From Ianthella basta (lineage: Eukaryota > Porifera > Demospongiae > Verongiida > Ianthellidae): a stretch of DNA of 64,000 bases. The notes below the pieces were generated by a model that was given only the letters and a program-made list of their open reading frames with translations, did not search any database and was not told the origin of the DNA. The first letter of the stretch is position 1; each line of letters opens with the position of its first letter. The DNA lies in assembly GCA_964019415.1 (NCBI GenBank), contig OZ025868.1, positions 8,173,649 through 8,237,648 on the forward strand. The letters run 5' to 3'. Shown one piece after another: positions 1 to 22,800 of the stretch. The translations under genes and the position numbers were made by a program.

Positions 1-92
1 ATAGACTCTGCTATCCATATGGTTATAAATTATAGGATCACTATATTAAATACTACTCATATACATATTCCCACACACTGCCGTACAAGAGG
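1..92. repeat. Flank paralogous to the region downstream of monooxygenase copy 4
   Basis: This stretch matches about 27553-27633, which lies downstream of copy 4, with small differences. The match stops at 92, where LINE-derived sequence begins. It suggests that another unit of the monooxygenase array lies to the left of the window and that the LINE sits in array-derived DNA. Confidence 0.7.
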
Positions 93-198
93 GTGGAGAG
101 GACTACAGAGTCGAAGATGCGGAGCTTAGTAGACAACTTGATCTTCTTCTGGTGCCAAAGGATGCGATTGAAGGATCCGAAAGACTGAGAAGCCTTGG

Positions 199-1976
199 TT
201 ATACGTGAAGAGACCTCAACAATTGAAGTGCAGTCACTGGAAACAGTACTTCCAAAAGGTACTGGAAGGATGGAACTACCTCAATGGGGTCACTCTCCGC
301 ATGGAGGAGGATGGGGGCTGGGAGTTGGGCATCAGCATCTGGCAGGACAGCAAGAAGCTTAGTCTTCTTACAGTTGATGGTTAAACCCATGTGCCGACAT
401 TTGGAATCAAGGGACTCAAGGAGGGTGGTGAGGCCATCATAGGAATCAGAAACCAGTGCCATGTCATCGGCGTACTCTAGATCTGACACTGATACTGTAC
501 CTCTGATGTTAGCTTCTTCCTGTTTCCTACCAGGTCTGAATCCATAAGGTAGGACAAGCTCAGACCTACACCTGGGCGATGGTTGTTGATGGCAATCCGA
601 ATCACAGCGTCAAAGAAGAGGTTGAACAAGATTGGTGCCAGCACACAACCCTGTTTGACGCCGACTGATACAGAAAACTGATCAGATATCTTGCCATAAG
701 ATCTTACAGCAGCACATGTGTTCTCATGCAGGGCTTTGACGATGGTAAGAAACTTTGGTGGTAGATGGTAGCAGTGCTGTAGAACTGTCCAAAGTATGCT
801 TCTGTTAACAGAGTCATAAGCCTTACGCAGGTCAACAAAGCAAATGTACAAAGGATGGTGATACTCTCTTGCCTTCTCCATCAACACCCTGGGGGAGAAT
901 AGATGGTCTGTACATCCCCTTCCCTTGCGGAAACCATACTGATTCTCACGCAGGAGGACTTCAGCTCTGGGCTTGATCCGGTTCAGAAGAATACGAGCAA
1001 ACACCTTGCTAGGGATGCTCAAGAGGGCAATGCCCCTGTAGTTGTCACACTCAGATCGACTGCCCTTCTTGTGAAGGGGGATGATGATATGATTGAGCCA
1101 ATCTGAAGGGATGCTCTCACTGCTCCAGATGGAGTTGAACAGTGAGGTGAGCCAACGGATGGTTTCAACTCCTCCCAACTTCAACAACTCAGCTGATATG
1201 CCATCAGCTCCAGGGGCTTAGCCGTCTTGAAGTTGTCCAATAGCTTCTCTGATCTCCTCCTCTGTGATACACTGGGTCAGATCTTCATCATCATGAAATT
1301 TATCTCTGTAGGATGGTGTGGCTGCAATGATGTCTGGCAATACTTCAGGGTCAAATTGACTGACCGAGGTGCAGCAGTTGGACACTTCAGCAAAGTGCTC
1401 TGACCAGCGTTGAAGTTTATCAGTGTCACTGGAGAGAATGGACTTGTCCTTGGCAAGGAGGTAAGAAGAGGATGGCTTCGAAACTTGCTTCTTCAAGAGT
1501 CTCAGCTCCTTGATTATGCTTCCACCACAACCTAACAGCTGGGACATCTTGGCTTTGTTCTCTGCTTCTTCTGCCCTGGCACTCCACCAAGCATTCCTTG
1601 CTTTCTCAGCAGCGACCTTGGTTAACCTCCTAAACCTACGGTACTCAGACAAAGCAAATGAATGTTGTTCATTATCAGAGGAGGACATGCCCCGTAGACG
1701 TAACCATGCTTCCTTTTTATTCCTGGAGAGGTTCTTCACTTCATCGGTGATCCAGTCAACCTCATTTTTCTTTGGTAGGGACGGGAGTTGGCCACAGGCA
1801 TCCTGAAAGACTGCTTTGAAAGCAGTCCACTTATCAGCAACATCAGATGGACTGGGACTTGGACTGTTAGGTGTGGTGTGGTGGCTCTCATAGGCAACGG
1901 CTAAAGAGGTACGGAAGGCGGAGACAATGTCCTTTGGCAGACACTTGGTCTGACGAAGGAGGGTGGTGACACTGGC
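199..1976 (-). pseudogene. LINE reverse transcriptase region, inactivated
   Basis: The linker and reverse transcriptase follow the endonuclease. Visible motifs are GADGIS, then IIIPLHKKGS, NYRGIALLS, QYGFRKGRGCTDH, FVDLRKAYDSV (first catalytic Asp), GVKQGCVLAP and, in another frame, YADDMALV (catalytic Asp pair). A TAA at about 1218-1220 replaces a conserved lysine codon just before APGADG. A frameshift near 480-540 separates the thumb side from the YADD motif. The enzyme is therefore not encoded intact. Confidence 0.85.
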
Positions 1977-1979
1977 GAC

Positions 1980-2733
1980 GCTTTGCTTTGCTTTTGAAAC
2001 GAAGAGTGGATATAACGAGCTCATGATCAGATTGATGATGGACTCCACGGTAAACACGTGTATCCAGGATGGAGTTACGGTACTTGGCACTGACCAGAAT
2101 GTAGTCAATCATGTGGCCAGGATTGGAGCGGTCACCATTTCGGAACCAAGTACACTGGTGCTTGGATTTGTGCTGGTACCAAGTGTTAGTGATGAGGAGC
2201 TTGTTAGTGGCACAGAAATCCAACAATCGTTGCCCGTTTTCATTGACTTGACCCATCCCATGAGGGCCAAGGACTGTATGCCAGGTGTTGGTGTCAGTTC
2301 CCACACGAGCATTGAAATCTCCCAAGATAACGACCATGTCAGTAGGCGGAATGGTAGCCAGTACAGAATGCAAGTCATTGTAAAAATCCTCAGATGGTTG
2401 ATTGGATTCAGATGTTGAGGAGACAGGGCTAGTGGGAGCGTAGACAGCAATTACTGTAGTGTAGCTAAGGTGCGATTTCAGGCGAATATGCATTATTCTA
2501 TCGTTAACAGGTGTGAACACACTTCCAGCTGCTTCCCAGGAAGAGCGAGCGTGAGGAGAAAGGGCAATGGCTACTCCACTGGTGTGTGAAGAGTCAGAGC
2601 CAGAATGAAGAATGGTACATGACTGGATTTGAGTAATTCCATGACCCTGCCAGCGTGACTCAGAAAGAGCCAACAAGTCAATGTTCTTGTCAGTCATTGT
2701 CTCAATGATGTGTTGAAGCTTTAAGCTTTGCAC
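1980..2733 (-). pseudogene. LINE endonuclease domain (exonuclease-endonuclease-phosphatase fold)
   Basis: About 250 residues show the family signatures: LLALSESRW near the start, the GDFNARVG strand motif, a later MIDYILVS segment, and SDHELVIS at the catalytic Asp-His end. In the family this domain nicks target DNA to prime reverse transcription. The frame is open from 2733 to past the SDH motif, then the continuation shifts frame in the 1888-2108 overlap. The first Met at 2733 may not be the original start. Confidence 0.85.
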
Positions 2734-2880
2734 ACTGAGAGAACCCGCAGACTGGACATTCCAACAAGCTAGTCTAGTCTTACCCTTCGCATGAAGAAAG
2801 GTATGAGACTTAAACTTTGCAGTGAACTTGGTTTTAAAGGCTGTTGTTTTCTGAACATCATTTGATGAACATGGAACAAA

Positions 2881-2984
2881 TTAGGACGCCAACCCAACTG
2901 ACCTTTGTCGTGCCATTAGCAGGGCCTTAACCCAGTGCCCAGGGATCACCACATGGAGGTTGCACGACTCGATCCCCCCCCACA

Positions 2985-3040
<56 letters not shown>

Positions 3041-3175
3041 GTATACGTACAGTATTTTAGGTGCAATGTGCATCAGGCCTTCTCTAGTGTCAACAATTTA
3101 TACATTTCACTAGACAAACATGTGCACTAGCTGTGACTGACTGTCAGAGCATATTGGGTTTCTTTTACTTGTCAG
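2881..3175 (+). other. Remnant of monooxygenase intron 8 with (CA)n tract
   Basis: After the LINE edge come a C-rich run and about 25 CA units. The sequence from 3036 to 3175 then matches the end of intron 8 in copy 3 (about 15383-15543), including the polypyrimidine stretch before exon 9. It shows that copy 1 once had exon 8 upstream. The breakpoint coincides with the microsatellite. Confidence 0.7.
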
Positions 3176-4482
<1,307 letters not shown>

Positions 4483-5001
4483 GAAGATCTGTGAGGACTG
4501 TACAATAAATATCACATAATAATTATTAAAGAAGCTGCCATTAAGCTGTAATATCATTGCACATTGACATTAGTTTTATAGGAACCAGTTCTAGAACAGC
4601 TGGCTGTATATAGTGATGAGCAATTATCCCATTAGGAGGTGAGTCACTGCTTCAATTTGTTCTGGTCAGTACGTATACCTGTAAAATAATCTGGGAAACC
4701 CTTCACTCTTTGATAAGACTGTAGCTACCAGCTGACTGTGTGTTTTTGACACTTCAAAGCATGACTTTAAGTAATGACCTACTGTTGTCCGAAGTGTTGT
4801 TAGAGTGTGCTGGATATGTTCTGATGAAAATCAATGGTACGACTGCTTTATTTACACATGGTTACCATGATATATAACTGCTGTATTAATGTTTGTGTTT
4901 GTGAGTACAGTATGAATGTACATGTGTTGTTTGTATATGTGTGCATGCATGTGTGTGTGTGTGTGTGCATGCATATTTGTGTGTGTGTGTGCATGTGTGT
5001 G

Positions 5002-5049
<48 letters not shown>

Positions 5050-5555
5050 TTACATGGTGTGCATGCCTGTGGTGTGTCCTCTCACTCGTATATCAGTACT
5101 CTTTCCTTTCCTTCAATACTATTGTGCAATCCCATCCCCTCGCTCCCCACACCCCAACCTCCATCCCCACTTCCTATACACTTCAGGGCTATTGACCTTG
5201 TGCTTCTCCTTAGGAACGTATTGCAATTATGTGCTGCTATCCTCCTAGTAGCTAGAGATGTCAGCACAGTGTGGACATGCTATATGGCAGTTCATTGTGT
5301 ATAGGACCTAGCTGGTATGAGTGGTGGAGTACCTATACATGCATGTTACATGGCTTCTGGTTTTCCTCCCATAGCTGGACAGATGGCTGGCTACATTCCG
5401 TTCCATCACCTCACATTCTAGCAATGGCATGTAATATATAGTCAGTGGCCGGGTTCCAGTACCAGACCAATATCACTGGACCATTCACATGTTCCATATT
5501 AGATGTGTGTATCTCCTCTCCCTCGTGTGGAAGAACAACAGCATAGGGTTAACAC
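4483..5555. repeat. Intergenic segment, duplicated downstream of copy 3
   Basis: No gene seen. After the AATAAA of copy 1, the segment from about 4637 to 5550 matches 17500-18355 closely, including a GT tract (about 4950-5048) and a CTCACTCGTA-to-CACTTCAGGG stretch. Array units were evidently duplicated with their downstream flank. Confidence 0.8.
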
Positions 5556-5702
5556 AAAATATTCGCGGGGAATATTTTCGCGAATCGTAATCTACCCGCG
5601 AATTTCGCGAAAATTTTCTCCCGCGAAACCAGAGGGCTATACGGTATATACGGCTGCAGCACGCCCTTTCAAGCTACATTTCCTCCCAGCCGTGAACGCG
5701 TT
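5556..5702 (+). promoter_or_regulatory. Putative promoter of copy 2 with CGCGAA-rich repeat
   Basis: Five or more CGCGAA/TTCGCG words occur in about 90 bases (5563-5630), followed by an ACGGTATATACGG segment at about 5641 and then the start codon at 5703. The same arrangement precedes copy 4 (19702-19825). A sequence of the same type in reverse orientation occurs at 59036-59125, where no gene start is evident, so this is a dispersed repeat lying in a promoter position. Promoter activity is inferred from position only. Confidence 0.5.
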
Positions 5703-14090
<8,388 letters not shown>

Positions 14091-14652
14091 GAGGAAGCGT
14101 GTGGACTGTATGATAGGCTGTAGCATTGAAAGAAACTGTAGCTTTAGTTGTAACATCACTGCACATTGACATTTGTAGGAACTAGTTCTAGAACAGCTGG
14201 CTGTATACGTATCGCGTAGTTAGAAGCAACTATACTGAATGTACATGTAGCTTGGGCTCTTATAAAGCTGTTCAATTTCAGTTCACTTTAATGGGGATTA
14301 GCTTGAAAGGAGGCATGCAAGCCCCAACGCCCCCCTGCCTAGATCTAGATCTGCCACTGCCCCTGCTTTGAGCTCACGTAGCTATGTACACATGCATGTA
14401 CTTGAGATCCTGACCATTCACACTAGTACCTATAATGTAGATAGGCACTTATTTATGTGCACACATACATTTGCACACACACACACACACACACACACAC
14501 GTACGTACACACACACACACGTACATACACACACACATGCATACAAACCCTCGATCAGAGCTGGTCACGTGCGAGGTCATTACTTATTGTCAACTTCTTA
14601 ATATGACCAGCCACGTATATATATATATACGTATACTTTCCCTCAACACACG
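14091..14652. other. Intergenic region between copies 2 and 3
   Basis: No gene seen. It holds the copy 2 3' flank with a TATAAAG variant near 14259 where copy 4 has AATAAAG, a C-rich low-complexity patch near 14325, a CA-rich tract (14471-14537) and an ATATATATATAC run (about 14614-14633) just upstream of the copy 3 start codon. Confidence 0.6.
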
Positions 14653-15272
14653 ATGGCTCCTACAGCCCTGTGTGTCGCTCTGTTCTTATTCCTCGCTAGT
14701 TACAGCTGCATGCAAGACCTCGCTAGCTATGAGAAGTCCAAGATCCTCATCAGCGGCCAATACGAGTTGTACTGGACCTACACCTTCTTGCAGTGAGGGC
14801 ATTTGACAGATGATGCACCATCTGACATGTATACTTTGTCTTTGTGGTTATGCCATGTGCATGCAATGCTTCAGTTAATGCACCTTGTCCTTGATGTTTT
14901 ACCATACAGGTGTAAGGGACAGGTCTGGTTTTAATCTGACCTACCTCTCAACTGGGAGGAGGTACGATGCTGGCGTACTTGAAGTTGGCCACAGTGTCAC
15001 TCCAGCCATGATTGTACCTGGACAAGCTGTTAGCTACAGCATGTTTGGAGAATGCAATTCCGAGTGTACATCGGTATGCCTCTGGCTTCTGTGCACTTGG
15101 CTTGTTGTATGGATGATCTTAGTTAGGTTAATAATTGTCACCACCATTGTTCTGGTGTCTTCTCTGCAGAACCTTCCCAGTAATGGGATTACTGTGATCT
15201 CTAACACTTTGCATACTCATCTTGCTGGTATGTATCCACACGCACATACGTACACAAAACACAACACGCATG

Positions 15273-15384
<112 letters not shown>

Positions 15385-15744
15385 ATCATGCAGCATGTAT
15401 ATACGTACATTATCTTAGGTAAGATGTGTAACAGGCTTTCTTTAGTGTCATGATCAGCAAGTGATTTATACATTTGACTAGACAAACATGTGCACTAGCT
15501 GTGACTGACTGTCAGAGCCTACTGTGTTTATTTTACTTGTCAGGTGTGGCTCTGACCTTGCGGCAGTTCTCTTCTGATGGTACCGAAGTGATGCCTCCTT
15601 TGGATCAAGATCCCAACTATGACTTTAACTTTCAAGATGCAAGGAGAATTGGCCCACGTCAGATAAACCCTGTATGCCTGTATTACATTATAGGTGTGCA
15701 GTATGTGGGCAATACTGGATGAGTGCATGTTGATGTGTGCACCT

Positions 15745-15762
15745 TGTGTGTGTGTGTGTGCG

Positions 15763-15838
<76 letters not shown>
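15745..15838 (+). repeat. (GT)n microsatellite, intron 9 of copy 3
   Basis: About 46 GT units with a few GC interruptions. It lies on the other side of exon 9 from the CA tract of intron 8. Confidence 0.95.
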
Positions 15839-16397
15839 GGTGTGTTGGTGTGTGTGTTGCAGTGCGCAAATAATTGAGTGCCACTAATGTATTGCTTGCT
15901 TCATTCGCATTGTTGCTTGCAGGGAGACAGACTGGTGTTGGAGTGTGTGTATCAGACTGTAAACCTCACAACATGTTTGTTTGTAAGTTCAATATCTTCA
16001 TACATACAGTGTTCAGAGAAACATCGATCTGTAACAATAGGAGCTCTTTACCTCGTGTAGGGTGGTATTGCTACCACTGATGAGATGTGTCTGAGCTTTC
16101 TTGTTTATTATCCGAGATTCAATGTGGACACGTGCCTCAGTGACCCGACAGCTGATGCAAACCTCCTGTTCTATTCAAGATTAAAGTAAGCAAAGCATTC
16201 TGTGTACTATGCATTTGGTTCTTCTTTCTTTAGTTCCGTTTTTGAGATTTGTAATGTCTGAGTCCATCCAGCACCTGCACCACACAAATATCACACACAT
16301 GGCAACTTGCATTCATCATTGTGCTGTATAGACTTCAGGTTAATTCTTATCCTATACAAATTCGTGCATGAGTGTGGGTAGCATGCATAATAATTAT

Positions 16398-17499
16398 CCT
16401 TATCTGCGGGCTTAAGACCCATGAGATGAGAGAGGTGGAGTACAGCCTTAAGTGACAGCATCAGAGTGTCCGTCCTGGTCTCCCTGCCATAGAATTCCCC
16501 ACCTACACTTGGTAATGTCCATGCAGGTGGCTATATAGCATAAGTTGCACTAGTGCTAAACATGGGCAAGTGCACTAGCAGCTAGCAGAGAATTACATAA
16601 GTTGCTATAATATACGTACCCAGCTAGTGGTTTGTGGTCCACAAGTATAATTATATGACTAGACTTGTAAACAAAGCAAAACCCAAGTTTTCAACCTTCT
16701 GACTGCCAGTCCGGCTTCTGACGATCGAACACTGCATGAGGTGCACGCGCACACATGGAATCGAATTTGCCTATATACTTTTAAGAAGACATCACAAAAT
16801 TAATGTCCTTTTCAGCTCTGATCATGCATGAAGGGTTGTGTGTATGTGTGCATATACTGGCCATGGCTGTGTGCGTGCGTGTTTTCATGTGTTTGTGTGC
16901 ATGGCTTTAAACATAATTCCTCGCTGCACAAGCTAGTGATGCAGGCGTGCATGGATGCAGCTGCCAGACAGGCCATGACAATTAAGGACAAAATTATGAC
17001 ACTTCCTAAAGAACGGAACATCTGCATGACATGGGGCATGGAGGCACTGCCAAACAAGACATATGGCATTTCCAGTACATTTAAAATAGCGTAGGTTCAA
17101 TCATGACATTTCCTGCTATAAAAAAGTTAAAGGATTGGTGCAGGAAATGTGATTTTCACATTTCCTTTCCAATGATTATGTATCCTGAAGTCAGGAAATT
17201 TGACCTTTATTCCTGTAATTGTTCTAGTTATTATAATACATAATTTTATATATGTGTGCAGTAATTGTTGTGTATGTTCCTGTGTGTAAGTATACATGAC
17301 TACAGTATTTCATTACAGATACACTATTAAAATAGGGAATGATGATTGCACCAATTATAGTGTACATTATTTCTCACTGTTTTCACACTCATTTGCAGCT
17401 AGAGTGATGTTCACTCCAATTGCAACTATGCAATACACAACATACCATAAATTTATAGGGACCGTCTGTAAGAGGATAAGCACTTCAGCTTACTCAGGG
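16398..17499. other. Unrelated 1.1-kb segment replacing exons 12-13 of copy 3
   Basis: Homology to copy 1 (to about 4095) ends near 16397, and homology to its downstream flank (from about 4637) resumes near 17500. The block between has no counterpart in the window. An 88-codon ORF at 16828-17094 resembles nothing I recognise. No clear terminal repeats were found. Confidence 0.6.
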
Positions 17500-18355
17500 A
17501 GTGTGAGTCACTGCTTCAATTTGTTCTGCTCAGTACGTATACCTGTAAAATAATCTGGGAAACCCTTCACTCTTTGATAAGACAGTAGCTACCAGCTGAC
17601 TGTGTGTTTTTGACACTTCTAAGCATGACTTTAAGTAATGACCTACTGTTGTCTGAAGTGTTGTTAGAGTGTGCTGGATATGTTCTGATGAAAATCAATG
17701 GTACGACTGCTTTATTATTTACACATGGTTACCATGATAACTGCTGTATTAATGTTTATGTTTGTGAGTACAGTATGAATGTACATGTGTTGTTTGTCTA
17801 TGTGTGCATGCATGTGTGTGTGTATGTGTGTGTGTGTGTGTGTGTGTGTCTTGCATGGTGTGCATATGTGTGGTGTGTGTCCTCTCACTCGTACATCAGT
17901 ATTCTTTCCTTCCCTTCAATACCTTAGCTTTGCACTGTCCCATCCCCTCCCCACACCCCGACCTCCATCCCCACTCCCCTATACACTTCAGGGCTATTGA
18001 CTGTGTGCTTCTCCTTAGGAACGTATTACAATTATGTGCTGCTATCCTCCTAGTAGCTAGAGATGTCAGCACAGTGTGGACATGCTATATGGCAGTTCAT
18101 TGTATATAGGACCTAGCTGGTATGAGTGGTGGAGTACCTATACATGCATGTTACATGGCTTCTGGTTTTCCTCCTATAGCTGCGACAAATGGCTGGCTAC
18201 ATTCTGTTCCATCACCTCACATTCTAGCAATGGCATGTGATATATAGTCAGTGGCCGGGTTCCATCACCAGACCAATATCACTGGACCATTCACATGTTC
18301 CATATTAGATGTGTGCATCTCCTCTCCCTCGTGTGGAAGAACAACAGCTAGATGT
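17500..18355. repeat. Duplicated intergenic flank (pairs with 4637-5550)
   Basis: It starts GTGAGTCACTGCTTCAATTT and ends near GTGTGGAAGAACAACAGC, matching the flank of copy 1 with small indels. The GT tract inside differs in length. No gene seen. Confidence 0.8.
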
Positions 18356-18692
18356 GTGTGATGTTGGGGGAGGAGGTTTTTCTGGCTCTCATAAGCAATG
18401 GTAATGCCCACATGCTCACAAACGCATATGCACGCATGAAGACCTACCTGTGAATCACTCCACCTATACTAATCCCTGCCGCCACCTGCTCCTATGGCTT
18501 TCTATTCTCTGCAGGTGTATTCACTCCACTTTGTTTGGAGCACTCTCAAACATGGCAGAGGAGCTCTCTCTACATTTATCAGGAAGTTACCGTGCCAACA
18601 GGAGCACACACCAACTTCAAAATATAGTGCGTGGGTGTGAATGTGTACACTGCCTCTCATGTAGGAATAGCCAGGTACATTGCACTTTCAAC

Positions 18693-19614
18693 CACTGCAC
18701 CAACTGCGTTAGTTACCAGAGTTGTAAGAGATCTTGTTAACTTGCAATAACAGCTTACTTAACATGGTTTAACAGAGTTGTAAGTTAACAGACTTACTCA
18801 ACACTGTTAACGCAAGTAATGAATGTATAATCATATTCATAATATCAATATTGATATTCATGATGCCATATACAAACTGTTCAAATGTACTGTAGGTTTC
18901 AGGCTAGGAATATAGTTAATGTTTTGGAAATCACTTCAGCCTGGAGCAAGACGAAGGATTGCCAATTGCTCCTATCTTGGCTTGCATGCTGCACGATGAA
19001 TAAACACTTCTCTTTGCACATACTCCCATGTATCAATCAAACAGTGGACATTCAGCTGCCTATATGTACACCATGCATGCATGTATAGACTTCAGGAAGC
19101 TAGGTGTACATGTGTGCTTCTGCGTATGCATGTGCATGCATACTCAAATCATGTGCATTGCTGACTTCCGCATGCTACAGAATGAGTAGAAGAACTAGTA
19201 CTAGAATGCAAAACTAGAATGCAGCAGTCACTACACGCATGCACGGTCATGAATTAAGCTACTGTACTGCTGTATGTATATTTGTGTGCATATAGTAGAA
19301 GGAGAATATACTGTGAGGTATAATAATAATATATATATATGCACATTTGTATGTTGTTAGTACTGTTCTAGCTATGGTGTATATGTGAGGCATGCAAGCC
19401 ATTTACAGGCATGAGAACAGAATGGAGGGCATTTTGTGTACAGTAAGCTGATAGTGAAAAGGCATGACAGCGGATGGAGCCCACTTATACTCTGGAATGG
19501 TTGTAAGGTAGCTATATTGCTTCTCAAGTATATACACAGCCGTGTTAAGTAAGCTGTTATTGCATGTTAGCAAGATCTTTTACAACTCTGGTAACTAACG
19601 CAGTTGGTGCAGTG
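18693..19614. mobile_element. Non-autonomous TIR element, CACTG ends, 3-bp AAC duplication
   Basis: The left end reads CACTGCACCAACTGCGTTAG and the right end is its reverse complement. Inverted similarity extends about 75 bases with a few mismatches. AAC flanks both sides (18690-18692, 19615-19617). CACT ends with a 3-bp target duplication fit the CACTA/EnSpm superfamily. No transposase ORF is visible, so it is a 922-bp non-autonomous element. Confidence 0.7.
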
Positions 19615-19701
19615 AACACTGCATAGCACTCGCCTTCATGACCAAATATGGTCAGTTGGACGTATGCCATCATCTGTCTAAGTTAACCACCCAATGTATA
19701 A

Positions 19702-19825
19702 GCCGCGAATCGTAATCCACCCGCGAAATTCGCGAAAATTTTCTTCCGGGGAAACCTTAGGGCTATACGGTATATACGGCTACACACCCTTTCAAGCTAC
19801 ATTTCCTCCCAGCCGTGAACGCGTT
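19702..19825 (+). promoter_or_regulatory. Putative promoter of copy 4 with CGCGAA repeat
   Basis: It contains the same CGCGAAT/TTCGCG words and ACGGTATATACGG segment seen before copy 2, followed by nearly the same 40 bases before the ATG. The upstream part of the repeat is shorter here. Function is inferred from position. Confidence 0.5.
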
Positions 19826-22800
19826 ATGGCTCCTACAGCCCTGTGTGTCGCTCTGCTACTGCTCCTCGCTAGCCACTGCCAGGCTCAGGATCTCGCTAGC
19901 TATGAGAATTCCAAGATCCTCATCAGCGGCCAATACGAGTTGTACTGGACCTACAGTACAGGGCCGCTGATAGCAGAATGGATATGGCTGTGCGAGTGAA
20001 GACCCTTGGGTGGTTCGGCCTAGGTATCTCCCCTGACGGACAAATGAGCAACTCGGACGTTGTGACCGGATGGGTGACGGCAGGCGGAGCAGCAGTGTTA
20101 CAAGTGAGAGGAATGCAAATGCTGGGATGGTGACGCCACATGTACGTTTACTAACTAATGGCATCAACTGTGTACACATTGTACAGTACAGTATGTATAG
20201 AAACTGTCTACATACCTTCGCCTCGTGTACGTAACCTTCTGCTGCAGGACCGCTTTGCAGAAGGTAGATTCCTACCGCCTGTGGACACCCAGCAGGATTG
20301 GACTATGGTTTCAGGGAGGGAGGAGAACGGATGGACCATTATGGCCTTCAGTCGAGCTCTCCAGACTGGGGATGACCGTGACAGAGATATTGTTCAGGTG
20401 TGTATGCCCACAGCTGTGTTATGTTCTTATACCGCTACACAGTGGATTCTAGATGCAATATGTCACTGGTGCATGGTCAGCCTTGTGTGCATGGGCACCC
20501 TGCACACTTTGCCAAAGGTCTACATGAATCACTAAAGAGCATTAATGTATTAAATCGCTGCAACTGCACAGGTACTGTCATGTTACACAATAAACAGGAG
20601 TACTTTTGTATTATGACTCACTATGACCAGTGTAAATGCTCTGTAGCACATGATGCCATGTTATTCACTATCAATCTGCAGACTGAATAAGTATTATACG
20701 TATTGTACTATCATTAGTGATGATCGATAATGTACTGTAGTATTGTACTGTTTGGTTTGCAGCTGGGGGCACACCATCACAGCCGTGTGTATCACCATAG
20801 ATATTATAGTATAACTCAACAGTGCTCTATACACCCCCCTGGAGAGATGGCCTGTGTATTATACATGTGAGGCTAAATAATTGTATTCATAGTTGTTGAA
20901 TGGAATGCATGGCTATGATCACATGATGCATAGTTGTTAAGTCTTATGACAATAGTGAGTATAGTACTTCCCCTCCCACATGTGGAGGCAGTGCAAACAT
21001 GGCTACTTGTTCCTCATGCATGCATGGACATTTGGTGTAAGCACTGCAATCTGGATTGATTGCATTCTGTAATGATAGGTGTATAATAATTTGCAGAGTG
21101 AAGGGTCCCGTATTAGGTACATAAGTGATGTTGTAGCACATACTCTATAGCTACTGGTGCCACTAGCAGGCAAGTAATTTACTAACACAGAAGATATGCA
21201 GTAGTACTAATGACTTAGGAGGTGTACAAAGACAGTTGTGTTCGCTTCATCATCATGCTTCTTGCTGACTTCCTTTTCGTGTTAATGCTTACACAGGGCA
21301 ACAACAGAATGATCTATGCTTGGAGTGCTGATGGGACTGATCCAGCAGGTGCAGACTCAGTTACATACCACATGACCAATAGGGGGACCCAGGGAGTCAC
21401 TTTCATCGAGGATAATGAGATTATCGACGATCTTGGAAGTGCCGAAAGTGTCACATTTTTGACAAATGATGTGAGTTGATTGCAAAACATAAATGAGTGT
21501 CTTTCTTCTTGTAAAGGCTGCATAGGAATGGGTATACCAATGCAGACGTTCGAACTCTCTTTGGTGACTGTTTGTTGCTTGATATACACTATTATTATTA
21601 TAATATAGGTGTCAATGTGTGTCATAGGAGCTTGCATGTATTGTGTCCAAAATGAACAAATAATTATATTAACTGTATCACAGTTAATCCTGGGAACCTT
21701 GCCTTCAAGAACTTCCAGCACACTATAATATTGATATAAGGCTGGTATGATTGTAATATGTTTATGCACTTGGGGATCAGAGGCATTTTAAGAACAGTCT
21801 GCAGCAGAATCTGCCAGTCTGTTTCAGGTCGGTACATTGTGCAGCACTCCGCCTTCCCCCTATTCCCCTATTACTTGTACCAACACACTGCATTTCTGCA
21901 GTCTAGCCTGCCTATAATTCAGAGACTCTGTATAATTGTTCTCTATTTTAAGTCATACATTCTGTATTTCCCTGTATTGCCCATGGCCAGGGGTATGATA
22001 CTTTACCACATATATACAGAGTTACGTACCTCCTCATCTCTTCTCACAGATTCTCATTCCAAATGCTGATACAACTTACTGGTGTGCAGGCTTTAAACTC
22101 CCAGAAGACATTCAGAACAATACAAAGCATATGATCCGGGTAAGGAAAGTACTATGTATGTATGCATGCGTGGCTGTAAAGGTAGCTCCATAATCAACTG
22201 TAACACTGCATGGCATTCTGCCCATGGCATGGTATGCAGTTGTTGTGATTGATGCATCCCTTTGTGATGTAAGCAGTCATTACATGTATGAGGTTAAGTA
22301 AAATGTCAAGTCGAAAGTCATTGCCTACATGTCTGCAAACACTTGATGATATTCATGACTACATTGTGTGGTAACAGAGCTGATCGTGCCTGTTGTCTCT
22401 GCATGGTTGCCATTAATATTGGTGATAGGCTAGCTGTCACACTCTCATTCATGCAGAATGTGAGAATGTGTTCTGTTCCCTACCATATTCAACAACTGTG
22501 CTTCTCTGTCCTTACAGTATGAGCCTGTTGTCCACCCTGAGGCTGCCGCACATGTCCATCACATGATCCTGTACAGCTGCAATGGCCTAGACAGTCAACT
22601 TGATCAGCTCACTCCAGAGCAGTTGGCCGGTGGGCCCTGTTCTGATGGTGCAACCGCATCAGCCCTAAATTTATGTCGCGGGGAAACCATTATTGCAGCC
22701 TGGGCTGTTGGTGGACAGGTATGCAGTACTGTAGTCAGTTAACTGTGCACCATCTCACTATTATCGCTGTATTGCTTGTATTGGATGTGATGCGATGGAC

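Larger units (their letters stand above)
93..2880 (-). mobile_element. Degenerate APE-type non-LTR retrotransposon (LINE)
   Basis: Read on the minus strand, this holds an apurinic-type endonuclease followed by a reverse transcriptase, the standard order for an APE-class LINE. The coding region is broken by at least two frame changes and one in-frame stop. The clade cannot be fixed by eye; a jockey- or RTE-like element is plausible. The right boundary near 2880 is approximate. Beyond it comes the (CA)n tract belonging to intron 8 of monooxygenase copy 1, so the element replaced or was joined to the missing 5' half of that gene. Confidence 0.85.

Noticed and set aside
16828-17094. 88-codon ORF in the block replacing exons 12-13 of copy 3
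   Set aside because: No signal, domain or splice context; its first part overlaps GT-rich sequence.
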